A DNA stretch of 32,864 nt, taken from positions 1 to 32,864 of the forward strand of contig NW_022204794.1 in NCBI RefSeq assembly GCF_008831285.2. Reading direction: 5' to 3'. Position numbers and translations under genes: made by a program. The notes beneath the pieces are model-generated. The model was not told the DNA's origin and did not search any database. It was given only the letters and a program-made list of their open reading frames with translations. Positions 10,460 to 21,693 of this stretch are shown here, piece after piece. Numbering within the stretch: position 1 is the stretch's first letter; every line of letters begins with the position of its first letter. Source of the DNA: Nymphaea colorata (Eukaryota > Streptophyta > Magnoliopsida > Nymphaeales > Nymphaeaceae).

Positions 10460-11729
10460 TCAGTTCATGAATCCGGTCTGCTTCATGTTTTCCTCGAAAA
10501 GGTTCTTGATTTCGATGGCATGCTTGGCGATCAGGTTCTCGATGCCATTGTACTTGACGCAGTTGTCGAATACCAACTTCATATCGTAGATGAACTCCGC
10601 CACGTTGTTGTAGACGTTGAAGGTCAGCTTCCGCTTTATCATCCCGAAGTCCATCGGCTCCGCGATTATGTCGAAGTAGTCGTCGATGCCGTACTTGCTG
10701 GGGTCCACTGCCTCGTGGAAGTAGTAACCGCCCTTCGATTTCCAGCATATCGATAGCACCTTCTGTGCAATCTTCACCCAGGCCTCCTTCGCTTTTATCT
10801 ATTATAACGCTGTCATCTCGATTTCGTCTGGGTTTCGCAGCATCTCCTCAAGCTCGGGATAGTTGGCAAGAAGCTCCTCGTACTCGGCTTGGGAAACCTC
10901 GTTGGAGTTGCCGAAAGCGTCAGAACGGTAGAGGCGGTAGAGCGCCTTAGTGGTCTGGTTGGCAGCATTGGCTTCGCGTTTCTTTTTTGCCTTGGCCACC
11001 ACTTTCTCTTCGGGATTGCTTTCCTGGCGGCTGTCAGACTGTATCTTTTTCTGGTCCTTGAGGGACTGATACTCGTTGGCAAGATATTCAAAAACCTCAT
11101 TCTTACCATATTTTTTGGCGTAGTGACTGGCCAATTTATGAGCAGTGTCCTGGTGGGCCAAATCGCATCCCGCCTCGATCAATATCTTGCACATCTCCAG
11201 GTGTCCTTCGCGGGCAGCGTAGAAGAGAGGGGTCTGCTGAGCTATGCGATCCATGTGGTTGGCGTTGACTTCATATCTGAATGCTTACCCTTCTTTTCGA
11301 TGAGCTTGTGGATGATATTTAGCCGATTTTCCTTGGCAGCGTAGAAGAGGGGAGTCTGACCGTAAATATCCTCATCGTCTAGGCTTAGTCCGGCCTCCAG
11401 GAGCAGATCAAGGCACTTCTCTTTGCCCTCCCTGCAGACATAGAAGAGGACGGTCTGCTGGTAATTGTCTTTGAAGTGTGCGTTGGCTCCGTGGGCCATG
11501 AGCAGTTTCATCAGTTCGTAGGACTGTTCGTGGTCGATGAGGATAGCGGAGAAGTAGAGCGAGGGCTGTCTGGTTTGCGTTTCCAGCCTGTTCACTATGA
11601 TCGAGTCGTACTCCCTGAGGAAGCGCTGAATGGCTTCCATGGCGCTGTCTAAGGGAAGCTTTACTAGCACTTGATGGCGATGATGAACTCGTTGACGATC
11701 TCGTACGTCACTTCTTTCTTGCCCTCCAT
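10460..11729 (-). CDS. Ankyrin-repeat bromodomain protein
   Basis: A 409-residue chromatin reader. Introns 11645-11664 (20 nt) and 11269-11288 (20) close the frame from ATG 11729. Residues about 45-190 hold four or five ankyrin repeats, seen as QTVLFYVCREG, QTPLFYAAKEN and QTPLFYAAREGH repeat cores. A Lys/Ala/Glu linker follows. The last 105 residues are a bromodomain: ZA-loop PSKYGIDDYFDII and AEPMDFGMI, then NCVKYN with the acetyl-lysine-binding Asn. Two codons TAA-TAG join the ankyrin and bromodomain halves; under the standard code they would appear as two separate genes. The domain order matches apicomplexan BDP1-type proteins, which recognise acetylated histones at promoters, so this is probably an alveolate family member. 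Partner proteins cannot be deduced from the sequence. Confidence 0.92.
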
Positions 11730-11822
11730 TGGATATAACTCACTATTCAATTTCATGGGAGTGCAGTAAACCCAATTAACCAGACTGCAAAAGAACCATT
11801 AATGCATTAAAAACTAGATAGA

Positions 11823-12344
11823 TCATATCCTCGGCAACTTCCCCGCCCCATAGCCACGCACCAATGGCCGAGAAGAAGGAAATAGAGAAGTCATGTACGC
11901 GTTGAGTTCACCTTAGAGTGAACTTTTGTCCTTTTTTAAAGGAACTGTTAGAATTTTGGAGGTTATATCTTTGAGTGGACTCCTCCGGTTGCTTCTTTTT
12001 TGGTTTTGGAAATGGCCACTCCACGTTTAGATGTTTTCCTTATTGGCGCCTTCCTCCTCATTTTATGTTCCTTCAGTGCTGCATGTCTCGAACATCACCC
12101 ATTTTGAGCTTTACGTCGTTCCCTATTGCTGCTGACTGTCAAAAGGGATTGTTGGACATGGGTAGGATGGGGATGGTAGGGGTTTTGCGGAGTGTAGTTC
12201 CCACTTTGGTTGTTCTGGTTGGGGCATATCTGATGGGAAAATGAGCTGTGGGGGTGGTGGTTGTTGTGGGAGGTAACGGTTTTCATGTTTGGCAAAAATT
12301 AATGCGTCGTAATCGTTACACTGGCTTTGTGCATTCCTATCCAT
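11823..12344 (-). CDS. Low-complexity protein with a KEN motif, unknown
   Basis: A single open frame of 173 residues with TAG/TAA read as Gln at four or five places. The N-terminal half is rich in Pro and Gln (runs of QQPPPPQ and several PxP). The C-terminal half is basic and contains a NKENIQ sequence, a match to the KEN degron, and RSPLKDIT, a good proline-directed kinase site. There is no recognised fold or membrane segment. The start has a TGA codon two triplets upstream in the same frame, supporting it. Composition suggests a disordered regulatory protein, perhaps cell-cycle controlled, but this is inference from short motifs. A shorter overlapping frame on the same strand is less likely because it stops sooner and lacks the charged tail. 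Confidence 0.55.
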
Positions 12345-12484
12345 CAGAAATCAAAAGATAACGAATAAATCAGCAAAACGGCATCCCGAAATATCTAGAA
12401 GACATACAAATGGGGAAGAGGGGAAAAGGTGGCTGATAGGGTGATTGCTGATAGATACAGGTATAATATTAGTCATAGGTTTTA

Positions 12485-13480
12485 TTAGGATAGGTAGCTG
12501 AACTTCTTCCCCCTTTCTCTAGCAGCTAGTGGCGGCCTGTCCTCCAGATACTTGGATGAGTAATCGATTTTAAGGCCCTCCTGCTGGTTGCGGTTGTAGA
12601 CCAGCTTCTGCTGCACAATTGGGTAAGGTTCCTGCGGTGCGGATTCGTATCTCGGCCTTAGCTGGTTGGCTCCCAATGCGCTGAGACTCTTGATCTTTTG
12701 GATTTTGTAGTCCTGGAAGCTTTCCTTGCGGGGCTCCTCGTAGGGAAGCGCCGACGGCTGGTGGTGCTTGCGGATGCATCCCTCCTTCCTCCTGTCCGCC
12801 TCGAAAGCTGCCAGGTAGGCCCTGGGATCGTAATTCTCGTTGGTTAGCTTGCTGGTGGAGCGTTTGCTGGTGATGCCGGCGATGGGAGAGCAGTCCTTAA
12901 GGTTGCTCCGTTCCTAGTAGGCGTTAAAGGCGTGAGGATTGTAGTTTTACTGAGCAGTGTATGCTGAGCTGGACGACTAATAGCCGCTGTTTCGGTTGTT
13001 TTCGTTGAGATAGGAGCGTGACTGAGGCTGGTAGGCCCTCTGCTCGTAGTGCACCACTGGTTCCTTATCGTACTTTCTGGTGAGGGTGGGACTCTCATGC
13101 TCGTACTGAAACTGCCTCTTGGGTGCGTCGACTGAGCGTTTCCTGAAGTGTGCGGAGTTTTCGAGGAGGATCTTGAAGGGAGTCTCATCTGCGGGTTCGT
13201 TCTTTTCTGGTTCGCAGATGCCCACGATGACCAGTTTGGTCTCCTCGGTCAGCGCCTGCAGTTTTTCCCTGACCTTGCTGCTGCAGTCCTGCGTGGCGAG
13301 CAGTTTCTTGAACTCCGCTTCCAGCTTTTCCTTCAACCTGTCCGCGTACTTCTGCTTGTAGGTGACGGTGTTGGAGAGGCGGACGATGAGATCGGTAAGT
13401 GAGTCCTCCTCGTAGACGTTGAGTCTGGCGATTTGGCGGCACACTCGCAGCTCCAGCGTAAAGAGGTACCCGCGTTCCAT
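12485..13480 (-). CDS. Unknown 331-residue protein with an N-terminal ubiquitin-like fold candidate
   Basis: One uninterrupted frame with three in-frame TAR codons in its middle (near 12978, 12957 and 12915). Residues 1-60 read as two beta-strands with LNVYEEDS then a helix rich in Lys and Glu, a pattern seen in ubiquitin-like N-terminal modules of ciliate and apicomplexan cytoskeletal proteins, though I cannot name the family. After residue 90 the chain is Tyr/Ser/Pro/Arg-rich and looks disordered, with several YDPxAY-like repeats (NYNPHAFNAY, NYDPRAYLAAF). No intron or frame break is needed. It is divergent from LCMT1, whose start is 153 bp away. Confidence 0.72.
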
Positions 13481-13633
13481 CTGCTTAATTATTAACGATC
13501 ATCGCAAAACCCATCATCCATTTATCCCCGATCAGAAGTGATATTCCCAATTGGGGAATATGTGGGAGGAGATTGTAGTCTAATATGGCGTAGTCTAATG
13601 GATGGGTGATATCTTGGCTATTTACTTATTGAT

Positions 13634-14678
13634 ATGCAGCAGTAGGACCAGCTGAGGGTGTAGGACACTAACGAGTAGGCTCTCGCCTCTAAGATGTATT
13701 GCCTTCTCACTCAGTTCTGCCATCAAGAAGGGTTACTTCGTCGACAGCTTCGCGGAGGAGTTCACGCAGTATCGCGGCAAGCGAGACATCATCATCCACC
13801 GCGGTTACTGGGCAAGAGTATTCGTCGTCCGCAAATTGATCGAAACCATGATCCAGCACGGTACCTCCTTCGCGAATTAGGCGAAAATGTGCAAATCGTA
13901 TCGCTGGGATGCGGCCTCGAGACCCTGTGGTTCAACCTCATGGAGGAGGGACACATCAAGAAGCCCTTCAAATTCGTTGAGCTGGACCTGGAAAGCGTGG
14001 TGAAGAAGAAAATTCGCAAGATCAACCACTCCAAGAAACTGGCAAAACTGTTCGAGAAGATCAACCTCACGCCCTCCATCACCGGTATCGCTGGTTTTAC
14101 CCTAGAGCACCAGCATCTGTTCAAGCTGGGCGACGCCTACACGCTAACTGTATGCGATTTGTCCAACCTGGAATAGTTCGAGAAGATTTTGGCATAGCAC
14201 AAGATCGACACATCCGCCCCACATTCTTCTACAGCGAATGCGTGCTCAGCTATATCGATGCCGACCGCGTCGACGACTTCGTGGGCTACCTCAACAAGAA
14301 GTTCAACCTCGCCTTCCTCTTCGACTACGAAATGTACAATCCCAACGACCGGTTCGGACAGCTGATGGTCAAGAACTTCGAACTGAGGGGGTGCCCCCTC
14401 GTCGGCATCCAGAAGTACCCCGATCTGGCCAGCCAGCATGAACGCTACGTCAAGGCCGGTTTCAAGCACACCGAAGTCTATACAATGCTCCAAATGTATT
14501 CTCCACATCACATAGCTACTACGACTGCATCGACAAGGCGGAGAGACTCAAGATCGAAAAGCTCTAAATGCTGGACTAGCTTTAGTAGTGGAACTTGATA
14601 ATGGCTCACTACTTCGGTCTTCTGAGCACGACCTACAACGAGTAGGGGGAGAAGCACCCTAGTTCTCTTAGCTGGTGA
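13634..14678 (+). CDS. LCMT1: Leucine carboxyl methyltransferase 1
   Basis: LCMT1 (yeast Ppm1) uses S-adenosylmethionine to methyl-esterify the C-terminal leucine of the PP2A catalytic subunit and so directs assembly of the B subunits. The frame closes with introns 13696-13714 (19 nt), 13861-13880 (20) and 14496-14515 (20), plus one missing base near 14211 (AC|ATC). The product is 328 residues; human LCMT1 is 334. Seen: HRGYWAR near residue 50, SAM loop SLGCGLETLW, acidic ribose-binding strand VELDLESV, SECVLSYI, and a YNPNDRFGQLM segment like the MGDRFGQ of LCMT. The C-terminal helical LDQL(QQW) and MAHYFGL match the family tail. The start codon gives a Gln-rich 20-residue leader. Confidence 0.9.
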
Positions 14679-14767
14679 AGTACATGCGTTTGAAGCTGTG
14701 AATGATGACCATAGGGATCGCATACTATATAATTAGACTAGATTGAGTTTATTATAATACTTTACTC

Positions 14768-15541
14768 ATGCTGCAGTACATCAGGGACTCCATCTTCGGC
14801 AGCAGGCTCTTCCACAGGCCCACCAGCGCAGAAGTCGACTCCAAACTCAAAAAATCCCTCCCCAAGAAGAAACCACTCTCCTTCGATAGCAAGCAGAAGG
14901 AAAAAGAAGCACTGATGACCTCCAAGAGATACCCGCATCCTGAAGTCATCGTCCTCGATGACACTGCCACCATCAAGAAATACTCCTACTCCAAGACTGG
15001 AGCGTAAAATCAGGACAGAAACCATGACTTCGCCGTCATCTCTGATGTGGATGACGACCGCCAACCACCGCAAAACGGGCATTCGGCACTGCCAAAGAAC
15101 TCAGACTAGCTGGTCAAAGTGTTCAGCGTGGAGGCAGTCCATTTCGACGAGGCAGAGGCCATGCAGTCAGCAAGCATATCGAAAGAGGCGGGCTTTATGA
15201 AGAGCTCCATACTACCACAGCCGAAGGGCAAGATCCTGGTTTCGCGGGACCGGTCGGTGATGAAGGTGAGGAGGGTGGGGGAGAAGTGCGTGATTTGCTC
15301 GAAGGGACTGACGGTGGGAGACTCTCTTCAGCTAGCCTGCTCGCACAGGTGCCACAGGGAATGCGGAGTGGAGATGCAGTGGAGGATGAGATACAGGTGC
15401 GACGTGTGCTAGGTGAAGAAGACCACAAGAGATGCTCGATCGTGCTCAACAAGAAGAGAAGGCCACGCCAATTTTGATATCATCAAGTCATCTATGCCAA
15501 ATATTCACAGATCTCATAACAGTATGGGTATTAGTATATGA
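14768..15541 (+). CDS. RING-H2 finger protein, putative E3 ubiquitin ligase
   Basis: RING-H2 domains bind ubiquitin-conjugating enzymes and transfer ubiquitin. The frame starts at 14768 and is open through TAA and TAG codons. Residues 174-214 contain a complete pattern: C-x2-C, 13 residues, C-x-H, x2-H-x2-C, 11 residues, C-x2-C. The preceding 170 residues are polar and Ser/Lys/Asp-rich without a recognised domain and no membrane segment. Two C-termini are possible: unspliced, reaching TGA at 15539, or removal of a 17-nt GT-AG candidate at 15413-15429, ending at 15477 with a basic tail. It is in the same orientation as LCMT1, 89 bp downstream. Substrates are unknown. Confidence 0.8.
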
Positions 15542-15662
15542 ATAAATGGTTTTAGATTGTTCAGGGATGTATATTGGACATAAAGTCAATACAATTAATC
15601 AATCAACAATAATGATCATATTAAATGGATAAACTGAGATAGAATTGATTGCATATGGATAA

Positions 15663-17482
15663 TCACATGATTTAAAACTGGCTCCTCGTCAGCATCTTGC
15701 CGATCTGTTCACGCAGACTGGAGTTCATTCTGGGAGGACCACACACCCACACCTTGCTCAGATTAGGCTTCATGATCTCATCAGCGATCAAAGACTCAAA
15801 TCTTTTGTGCGTTAGGACCATGCCCAGCTCCTTCACTATGTTTTATGGATTTTCTTCTTGATTCTGAAGACGAACTTGAAGCCTGGTAAATGTTTGCAGA
15901 GATAGAGAACTTGGTGGAGGGTGATCTTATGGACGTCCTCAAGGCAATGGAAGGAACCCAAAAACTCAAAGGTCAGCTTTTGGAATGAGTTTCTGCTGAG
16001 AATGGGGTTTTCGGAGAGGATGCGAGCAGCTACTGAAGGCTCTGCTCGTTTGCGAAGACAATCCTTGAAGAGATGTCGATTAGATCGCTGAAGGGATAGA
16101 GGCCAGTGCCTCCAACTGCCACGACCACTCTTCCTGGCTCCAGGGTGGGAATGGATAATCCAAATCCCTCTAGCAGCTCAGCTATAGCTTGCTCTCGTGT
16201 AGTTAGTGTATGAGTTTGGTGAAGTTTCCCTTCGCGTATTTCTTAATGAGGAGAGAAAGTTAATTGTCTTCGCTTGCCTGTATGCTCTAGTTGATTTGGA
16301 AATTGGCTGGGTTGGTTACTTCATAGTCGATTTGGATGTTGTTGGGTTAAAAGTAGGCCATTTTGAGCAAATCCTTATTCTTCTTGTGGAGGAAGTTGAC
16401 AGAGGTATAAAGCCTGGTGATTCTGCTGTCCATAGTAAGCGAGTAGAATCTTCCAATTTGAGCTTCATTGCTATATCCCTTATAGGTGAAGTTGAATCCT
16501 TAATCCTTCACCAGCTTCAGCTCGAACACGTGCTTTGATATCTCGTTTATTTGGACCGCTTTCACCTTCACCACGTCCTTTTAGAAGCCAAGAAAAACTG
16601 ATTGGATATCTATTTGAGCTAATGGCTTGCTCAACACCTTTAGACTGGCTTCTGAGTGGCTGTATCGAGGAAGGCGGGTCTCCACTTCTGATCCGTACAT
16701 GCCATAGAGATACTTATCAGAGGATTCATTTTTGATGGCTTCGATGACCTTAAAGCCTGCAGGGTGACCGATTTTTAGCGGCTATATATCGTAAACATAG
16801 TTTCCAAAGATAATAAAATCCTTGTTTTCCGTCTGCAGTTCAGAAAGACTGCTAATTTTTTTTTCACGTTGAGATCCGGCATGATGGTGCCTGTTAATTT
16901 GGGGAAGGTGAACAAGCGGTAGAAGAACATGATGCCGACTGCAATTTCCCACCCAATAAGGATAGAATACTCGTCTCTTTATTTGCCGAGGATGAGGAAG
17001 ACTTGGACCTTGCAGATGATGAGGAGAGCATATCCTAGGTACTTGTGAATGCTCTTGAGGATATATATCGCGAACGAGTTTCCCTTATTGAAGTAATTCA
17101 GGCAAAACTTGATGGCGCCGATGAGAAGTTGAAGCCCCATCATTCCGTAAATAATGACGCCTATTAAGTAGTGTTGGAAACGCTTTGCACTTATCCCATT
17201 CTTGATAAGAGAGGGCATGGAGGTGGCCAAGGTGGTCGCTACTAATCCTGTCCCAAGGAGGGCGTGCACTATTTTGGTGTACCTGCGGTGCTCGTAGAAA
17301 GCGAGGAGGACTAAGAGATCAGCGAGGACAGTCCATCCGTAGAGCATAAAGAGCTTATGGGCTGCCTTATAATCAAACGGCCTGGGTGTTGAATCGGCTC
17401 TGACTTTGGTCTAATGGTCAGTATGTGCAAAGCTGCAGACAGAGACCAGGATACACAAGACGATGAAGCGCTTGGCTATCAT
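15663..17482 (-). CDS. Membrane oxidoreductase: signal peptide, b561-like domain, cytochrome b5, FAD/NAD(P) reductase
   Basis: About 600 residues. The N-terminus is a hydrophobic signal peptide (MIAKRFIVLCILVSVC). Next come four to five membrane helices with histidines placed as in cytochrome b561/ferric-reductase domains (VHALLGT, FQHYLIG, SIHKYLGY). A cytochrome b5 domain follows, with both haem ligands visible (HPAG and YSHSEAS). The C-terminal half has an FAD-binding GRFYSL strand, GGTGLYPF, and the NAD(P)-binding CGPPRM motif of cytochrome b5 reductases. Such a chain could carry electrons from cytosolic NAD(P)H to b5 haem and across a membrane, for example to reduce iron or ascorbate radical; the acceptor is inferred. 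Intron 16040-16059 (20 nt) is supported. Missing bases near 16859 (an A9 run), 16185 (CT|ATA) and 15839 (AC|ATA) complete a closed frame. Confidence 0.85.
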
Positions 17483-17958
17483 ATATTGATTATAGCGGTA
17501 GATTATTTATCGGCCCTTAAATCATTATTTCCTCATATTACAATCAGCTTACGCAATAGTTTTATCACCAAATCATTCAAAACTAATGTAAAGGATTATT
17601 GGTTGTTTGCAGATGCTCAGGAGAGGATTTTGAGCTTTTTCCTATCTTAAAAGTAATAATTAAAGTAAAAAAAGGTGAAACTCCGATAAATATGTTTTTG
17701 CTTTCTTTTCTAAATTAACGGTTTGGATGAGATTAAATAAAATTGAGATTTTATAATGGATAACCATGTTATTCATCTTATAAGCAACCAAAAGTTTTCA
17801 TATTTTTTTATATGATAAAATAAGCTCTCGTTTTCCATTTAAAATCATGTTTTTATTCTTCAATTATTAAAATCGAATCCTTGCCTTTTTAAAAAGCAAA
17901 CCAATCAAGCGGCTGCAGGGAATAGAAAAATAGCTAATATGCAAGAAAAAAATTATGA
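17483..17958. other. AT-rich intergenic region
   Basis: About 476 bp between the start of the oxidoreductase gene and the stop of the 856-residue gene upstream of it on the same strand. It is noticeably AT-rich with A and T tracts. An open stretch of about 240 nt on the plus strand crosses the oxidoreductase start and is antisense noise. I see no repeat, RNA or further gene. Confidence 0.6.
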
Positions 17959-20573
17959 TCATATATCTTTTTGCTAAAGAACGTGTTGAATCCAATGCCT
18001 ACGTTCTTCTTGATGGTTCTAACTCTCCTTATTCTTCCGATATTGGTACTCGATGGAGCTGCGGATGTTGAAGAAGAAGTCGTCCGCTTGTTGGCGTGCT
18101 TGGTCAGCTTTATCTGCTCCTCCTCACACTTAAATTGACTTATATTGTAGTAGTATTTATTTATCTGGTTAGCTAAGTAGTGTCGGAAATTAGCTTCCTA
18201 AAATTGAGCAGGTTTGTATATGGACCTGGCCTCAATTTTTTATCGCTTTCAGCCTACGCCTTCTCCTATTATTTATCTGCTGATCTCTTATCCCCTTCAA
18301 AAGAAACCTATATTTTTCATAGAGCTATGGAGTTATTATCCGATTGTCAGCATCTTCTGGAGCTCTATGAGAATGAGAGACTTCTGTTTGGTCATGTTTT
18401 TCTCCTTCTCTATCATGCTGAACCTACTGAAGAATTCTCTAAGCAAACTCTCTTTCTATATAGCCCAATCGCTGTAATAATCATTAGCTTGGCTTGATCT
18501 CTCAGAACGTTTTGCTAGCTTTGCTTAGGAAATGGCAGTAACTGATTTTTTGGGCTCACTATGCTCCACTGGATTTATCTACAGCTCATCTGCTATGCTT
18601 TCTCTTGTTCGCTTATAATGCTGCATGAAGTCAGCCTATTAGATGCTGATGGCTGAGCTTTTTGAGGAAGCTTTACGCTCAGATGTTACGTCTTGAAAGT
18701 CCCTAACTTCATGAGGATTTTCATCCTATAGGCCATTAAGCTTGAACAACTTGTTACGATATTTGCTGATGTAGGAGATGTCACGGATGTGACCGTGCAG
18801 ATACTTCATTTACCTCTGGGTTTTCAAACTTCGCAAGATTTTTCTACTGCCTAATTCTGAATAAGAGCCAATGCTTTTCAGACTCTTCAAGCTTTTTAGC
18901 GATTTTACGCTCTTTAAAGAACGGTATTCTTTCTTTTCCAAATCGTCCCAAGTCAGCTATTTCTTGCTCTTGATAGTCTTAGCAGATTTCATTTTACTTT
19001 TAATACTTTTGTTGTCAGCTATAGCCTTATTATCCTCTTGGGCAGAAGCAAAAGCGATAGCTCTCCGCAAAGGTTTTCTCCTTTCCTTTTCTCCGTCCTC
19101 TAATCTTGTTGGTTTTTTCAGACTATTTTTCTTTATTATAAAATTCTACTTCTCTTTTTATACCTTCTATATCTTTTCCTTTTTCATTTTTTCCCTTTCT
19201 TTTTACTTTTCCTTTTATTTCTCTCTTTCTTTTTATTCTTTGACATGATTTGCGATTTTTGGTGGCCTTTATCCTTCCAGACAAGATTGATTTTGGATGG
19301 CACATGCTGATAGTTTTCCTTATTAGGCGGTGAGACAAAGGATTAAATAGATGAGCGATGGAAGATATTGTGCTTGTTAGGATATCGCAATTGGAGTAAG
19401 TATCTCCAAAGATGTTGGAATCTTGCACGATTTGGGAAGTTGCAGGCGGATGGTCTTGAGCTTGCTAAGCCTGTGAGATTTATATGATGATATTATTGAG
19501 TGACTTCATCTTGGCTTTCAGCAAGTCCTCTCTATTGTGCTCAGCAGTGGAGACCAGCTATTTTCCCAGATCGATTTTCCTATCCTCTTGAGTATCGTTT
19601 GGCTGAGGAGTAGGCTAGATCACGCGAGCGCAGGATCCCCACGTGGTTGATGATTTCAGTCATTAGCTCACACCTTTGCTGATTGATCTTCATGATTTGC
19701 TCCAGCTCCTGCAGTTCGTTGGGACTCAAGCTGATGTTGCTGCTGCGACGCTGTATGAACTCGTTGATGAACTGGTCCTCTTTCCTCAAAGTAATCCTTC
19801 GCTTGAATAGGCAAAAATAGGAGTTAAGCTTGCATACAGACTCTTTGAGATTGGTGAGTGAGGAATCCTTGTTGGGTGTCGCTATTGCAGTGGAGGCCAA
19901 ACCGCTTGGGCTTTCTTTATTTTTAAGCTTCTTGTGCTTTTATTTAACATGATAATATTTCTGAAAGTTGCTCGAATTGAGCTTTTTTTCCACTTTCGCT
20001 AGATTCTTGCTCAGTGAATTAAATTACACTGAATCCCTTCCTTTGAACAATTTGCTGAAAACTTGCTGCTGTGCAGGTGGAGCCTTGATGTGGCTTCATG
20101 GATGATGCTGTCTATCTACTGGTTAATCGAATCGACTTGCTGTTAGAATTTCTGATTGAACTTGATGTTCCTGGCCTTCTGGAAGAAGCTTAGATGCGCC
20201 TGCACCTTCTTCCAGATGTATGCGATCCCGAGTGTCATGTTATACTCGATCCAGTTCATTCCCTGCTGGCGAAGCCGCATCCATTACAGATATTTGAAGT
20301 TGAAATGCTATGTCTTCTGCTTGAGCTTCAGCCTTGGCTACTTAACAATAGGTACCACCTTCTCTTTTTATTTCACTCGTAATGCCTCCTTACGCACGCA
20401 CAAGGGACTTTAAAACATCGAACAGGAAGTACTGAAATATTTCTTATGCTTGCCCTAGTAGTGAACAGTGGTCAAGCGATTGATAGGGCCTGGATGATGA
20501 CGATTCTAATCGACAGATTCACGAATGGATCAAGGCTGTTTCTACACGATTATTTATTAATCCTTCTGAGCAT
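17959..20573 (-). CDS. Large Lys/Glu/Gln-rich helical protein, unknown function
   Basis: Under the standard code this stretch looks empty. Reading TAR as Gln gives one long protein of about 856 residues. The first 330 residues are basic and helical (for example MNWIEYNMTLGIAYIWKK). A middle zone near 19240-19090 is almost only Lys, Glu and Gln, like a single alpha-helix or coiled coil. Then comes a basic, Ser/Leu-repeat zone (three SLKSL units near 18920), and a C-terminal helical region. A NKEN motif lies near 19330. Frame closure needs an intron at 18285-18307 (23 nt), a possible 28-nt intron near 19618-19645, and missing bases near 20484 (CT|ATC), 20089 (AC|ATC), 19348 (CT|ATT) and in A-runs at about 19188 and 18235. 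The end at 17959 assumes one further change near 18095; otherwise the C-terminus differs. A structural (cytoskeletal) role fits the composition only. Confidence 0.65.
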
Positions 20574-20792
20574 TATAATACAATCGAAAAAAGGAAAAAA
20601 TGGAAATAAATTTGCTTAAATTGGGAAGGTCAAAGTGGAAGGTAGGGCTTGGAGAGGAAGCGATCCGGGGTGAGTTTGACCATCAAGCGTGGTTGAGGGG
20701 ATGCGTTGGAGAATTAATTTGCGATGATGGCTCATTTTCGTATCTAGAAATGTGGGAAAGTGGAAGGAATGCTCATGAATGGAATAAATAAA

Positions 20793-21617
20793 TCATCTGT
20801 CTTTGTACTTTAACCGCATCTGCATCTAATGCTGCGAATTTATTGCTTCAAACGCTACTGATATTCCTTCTCCAGCCTCTCCCTCAGCCTCTTCTATCCG
20901 TCCCCTGAGGAGGCTTCGACTTAAAATTCATCTTGTAGTTATCGTAATCGTGACTCAGGTTCTAAATCATGGTCAATCTACCTCTATCTTCTCAGTTAGG
21001 AAACGATTTTGCTGCAAAATCTCGGTTTCTTTCTCCTATGCCCTTCGCAATAATTATGTTATCTTTGCGAAATTCTAACGATAGGCTCGCAGCAACTAAT
21101 CAGAATGCGTGCGAACTGCTTCAGTCATTTCTTCGGCAACGTCTGCACGCCTTTCTGAGAGCTCTTTTTCAATTTTGAGATCGCTGATCAAAGCTTGCAT
21201 TTCCACGAATTCTATATTCTTGCGAGCCACCAACTCATACACATTATTGGAGTTGTAGGAAGTGACTGCGATTTCATTTTAACGCTGCCTTTCTCGACGC
21301 TCCCTCAGCTCATCTTGGCGCAAGGTCGACAGCCCCTCCAAGAAAAGACGAGCGTACTTGAGCAGGACCAACGGATTGCGATTCGGAATGAGGAGAGGCT
21401 ACGAGTCAGAAACCCACAAGCTATAGCAGTGGTTAACAGCTCCCGCTATGGCTTCAGCTTCACCGCACATTTTTCGATACTCCTCTTTTAAGGCTTCGCC
21501 CTTGTGACGCATATCACAGTCGAGGGCATCTATGATGTCTTCGAGATCACGTTTAATTTTTCTGGAAACTCCCTCGGCCAGTTCCTTACGCTCGCCCGCC
21601 TCTTTCTTCTATTTCAT
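20793..21617 (-). CDS. Coiled-coil protein, unknown
   Basis: About 268 residues, almost all helical with strong Glu/Arg/Gln composition and many TAG/TAA glutamines. From ATG 21617 it runs through a basic start (MKQKKEAGERKELAEG), a Cys/His-containing middle and a long coiled coil ending in RLEKEYQQRLKQ and a basic KYKDR. Intron 20962-20981 (20 nt) joins the last two coil segments. Missing bases near 20900 and 20830, both placeable next to ApT, are needed to reach TGA 20793. The start lies 76 bp after the stop of the B-box gene on the same strand. Similar helical proteins occur in axoneme regulatory complexes, but I cannot assign a family. Confidence 0.65.
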
Positions 21618-21693
21618 CTATACCTGTTGGTATGTCAATAAAAAAGAATATTATCAATAGCATACTTTCCAAAATCATTCGATGCGCTCAGCC

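Noticed and set aside
18180-18497. Plus-strand frames rich in Leu/Phe/Tyr that look like membrane segments
   Set aside because: They mirror the Lys/Glu-rich helical gene on the minus strand; hydrophobic runs appear automatically opposite AAA/GAA codons.
20600-20791. A 63-codon plus-strand frame between two minus-strand genes
   Set aside because: It lies in an AT-rich spacer, has no recognisable motif, and lacks the codon preferences of the neighbouring genes.
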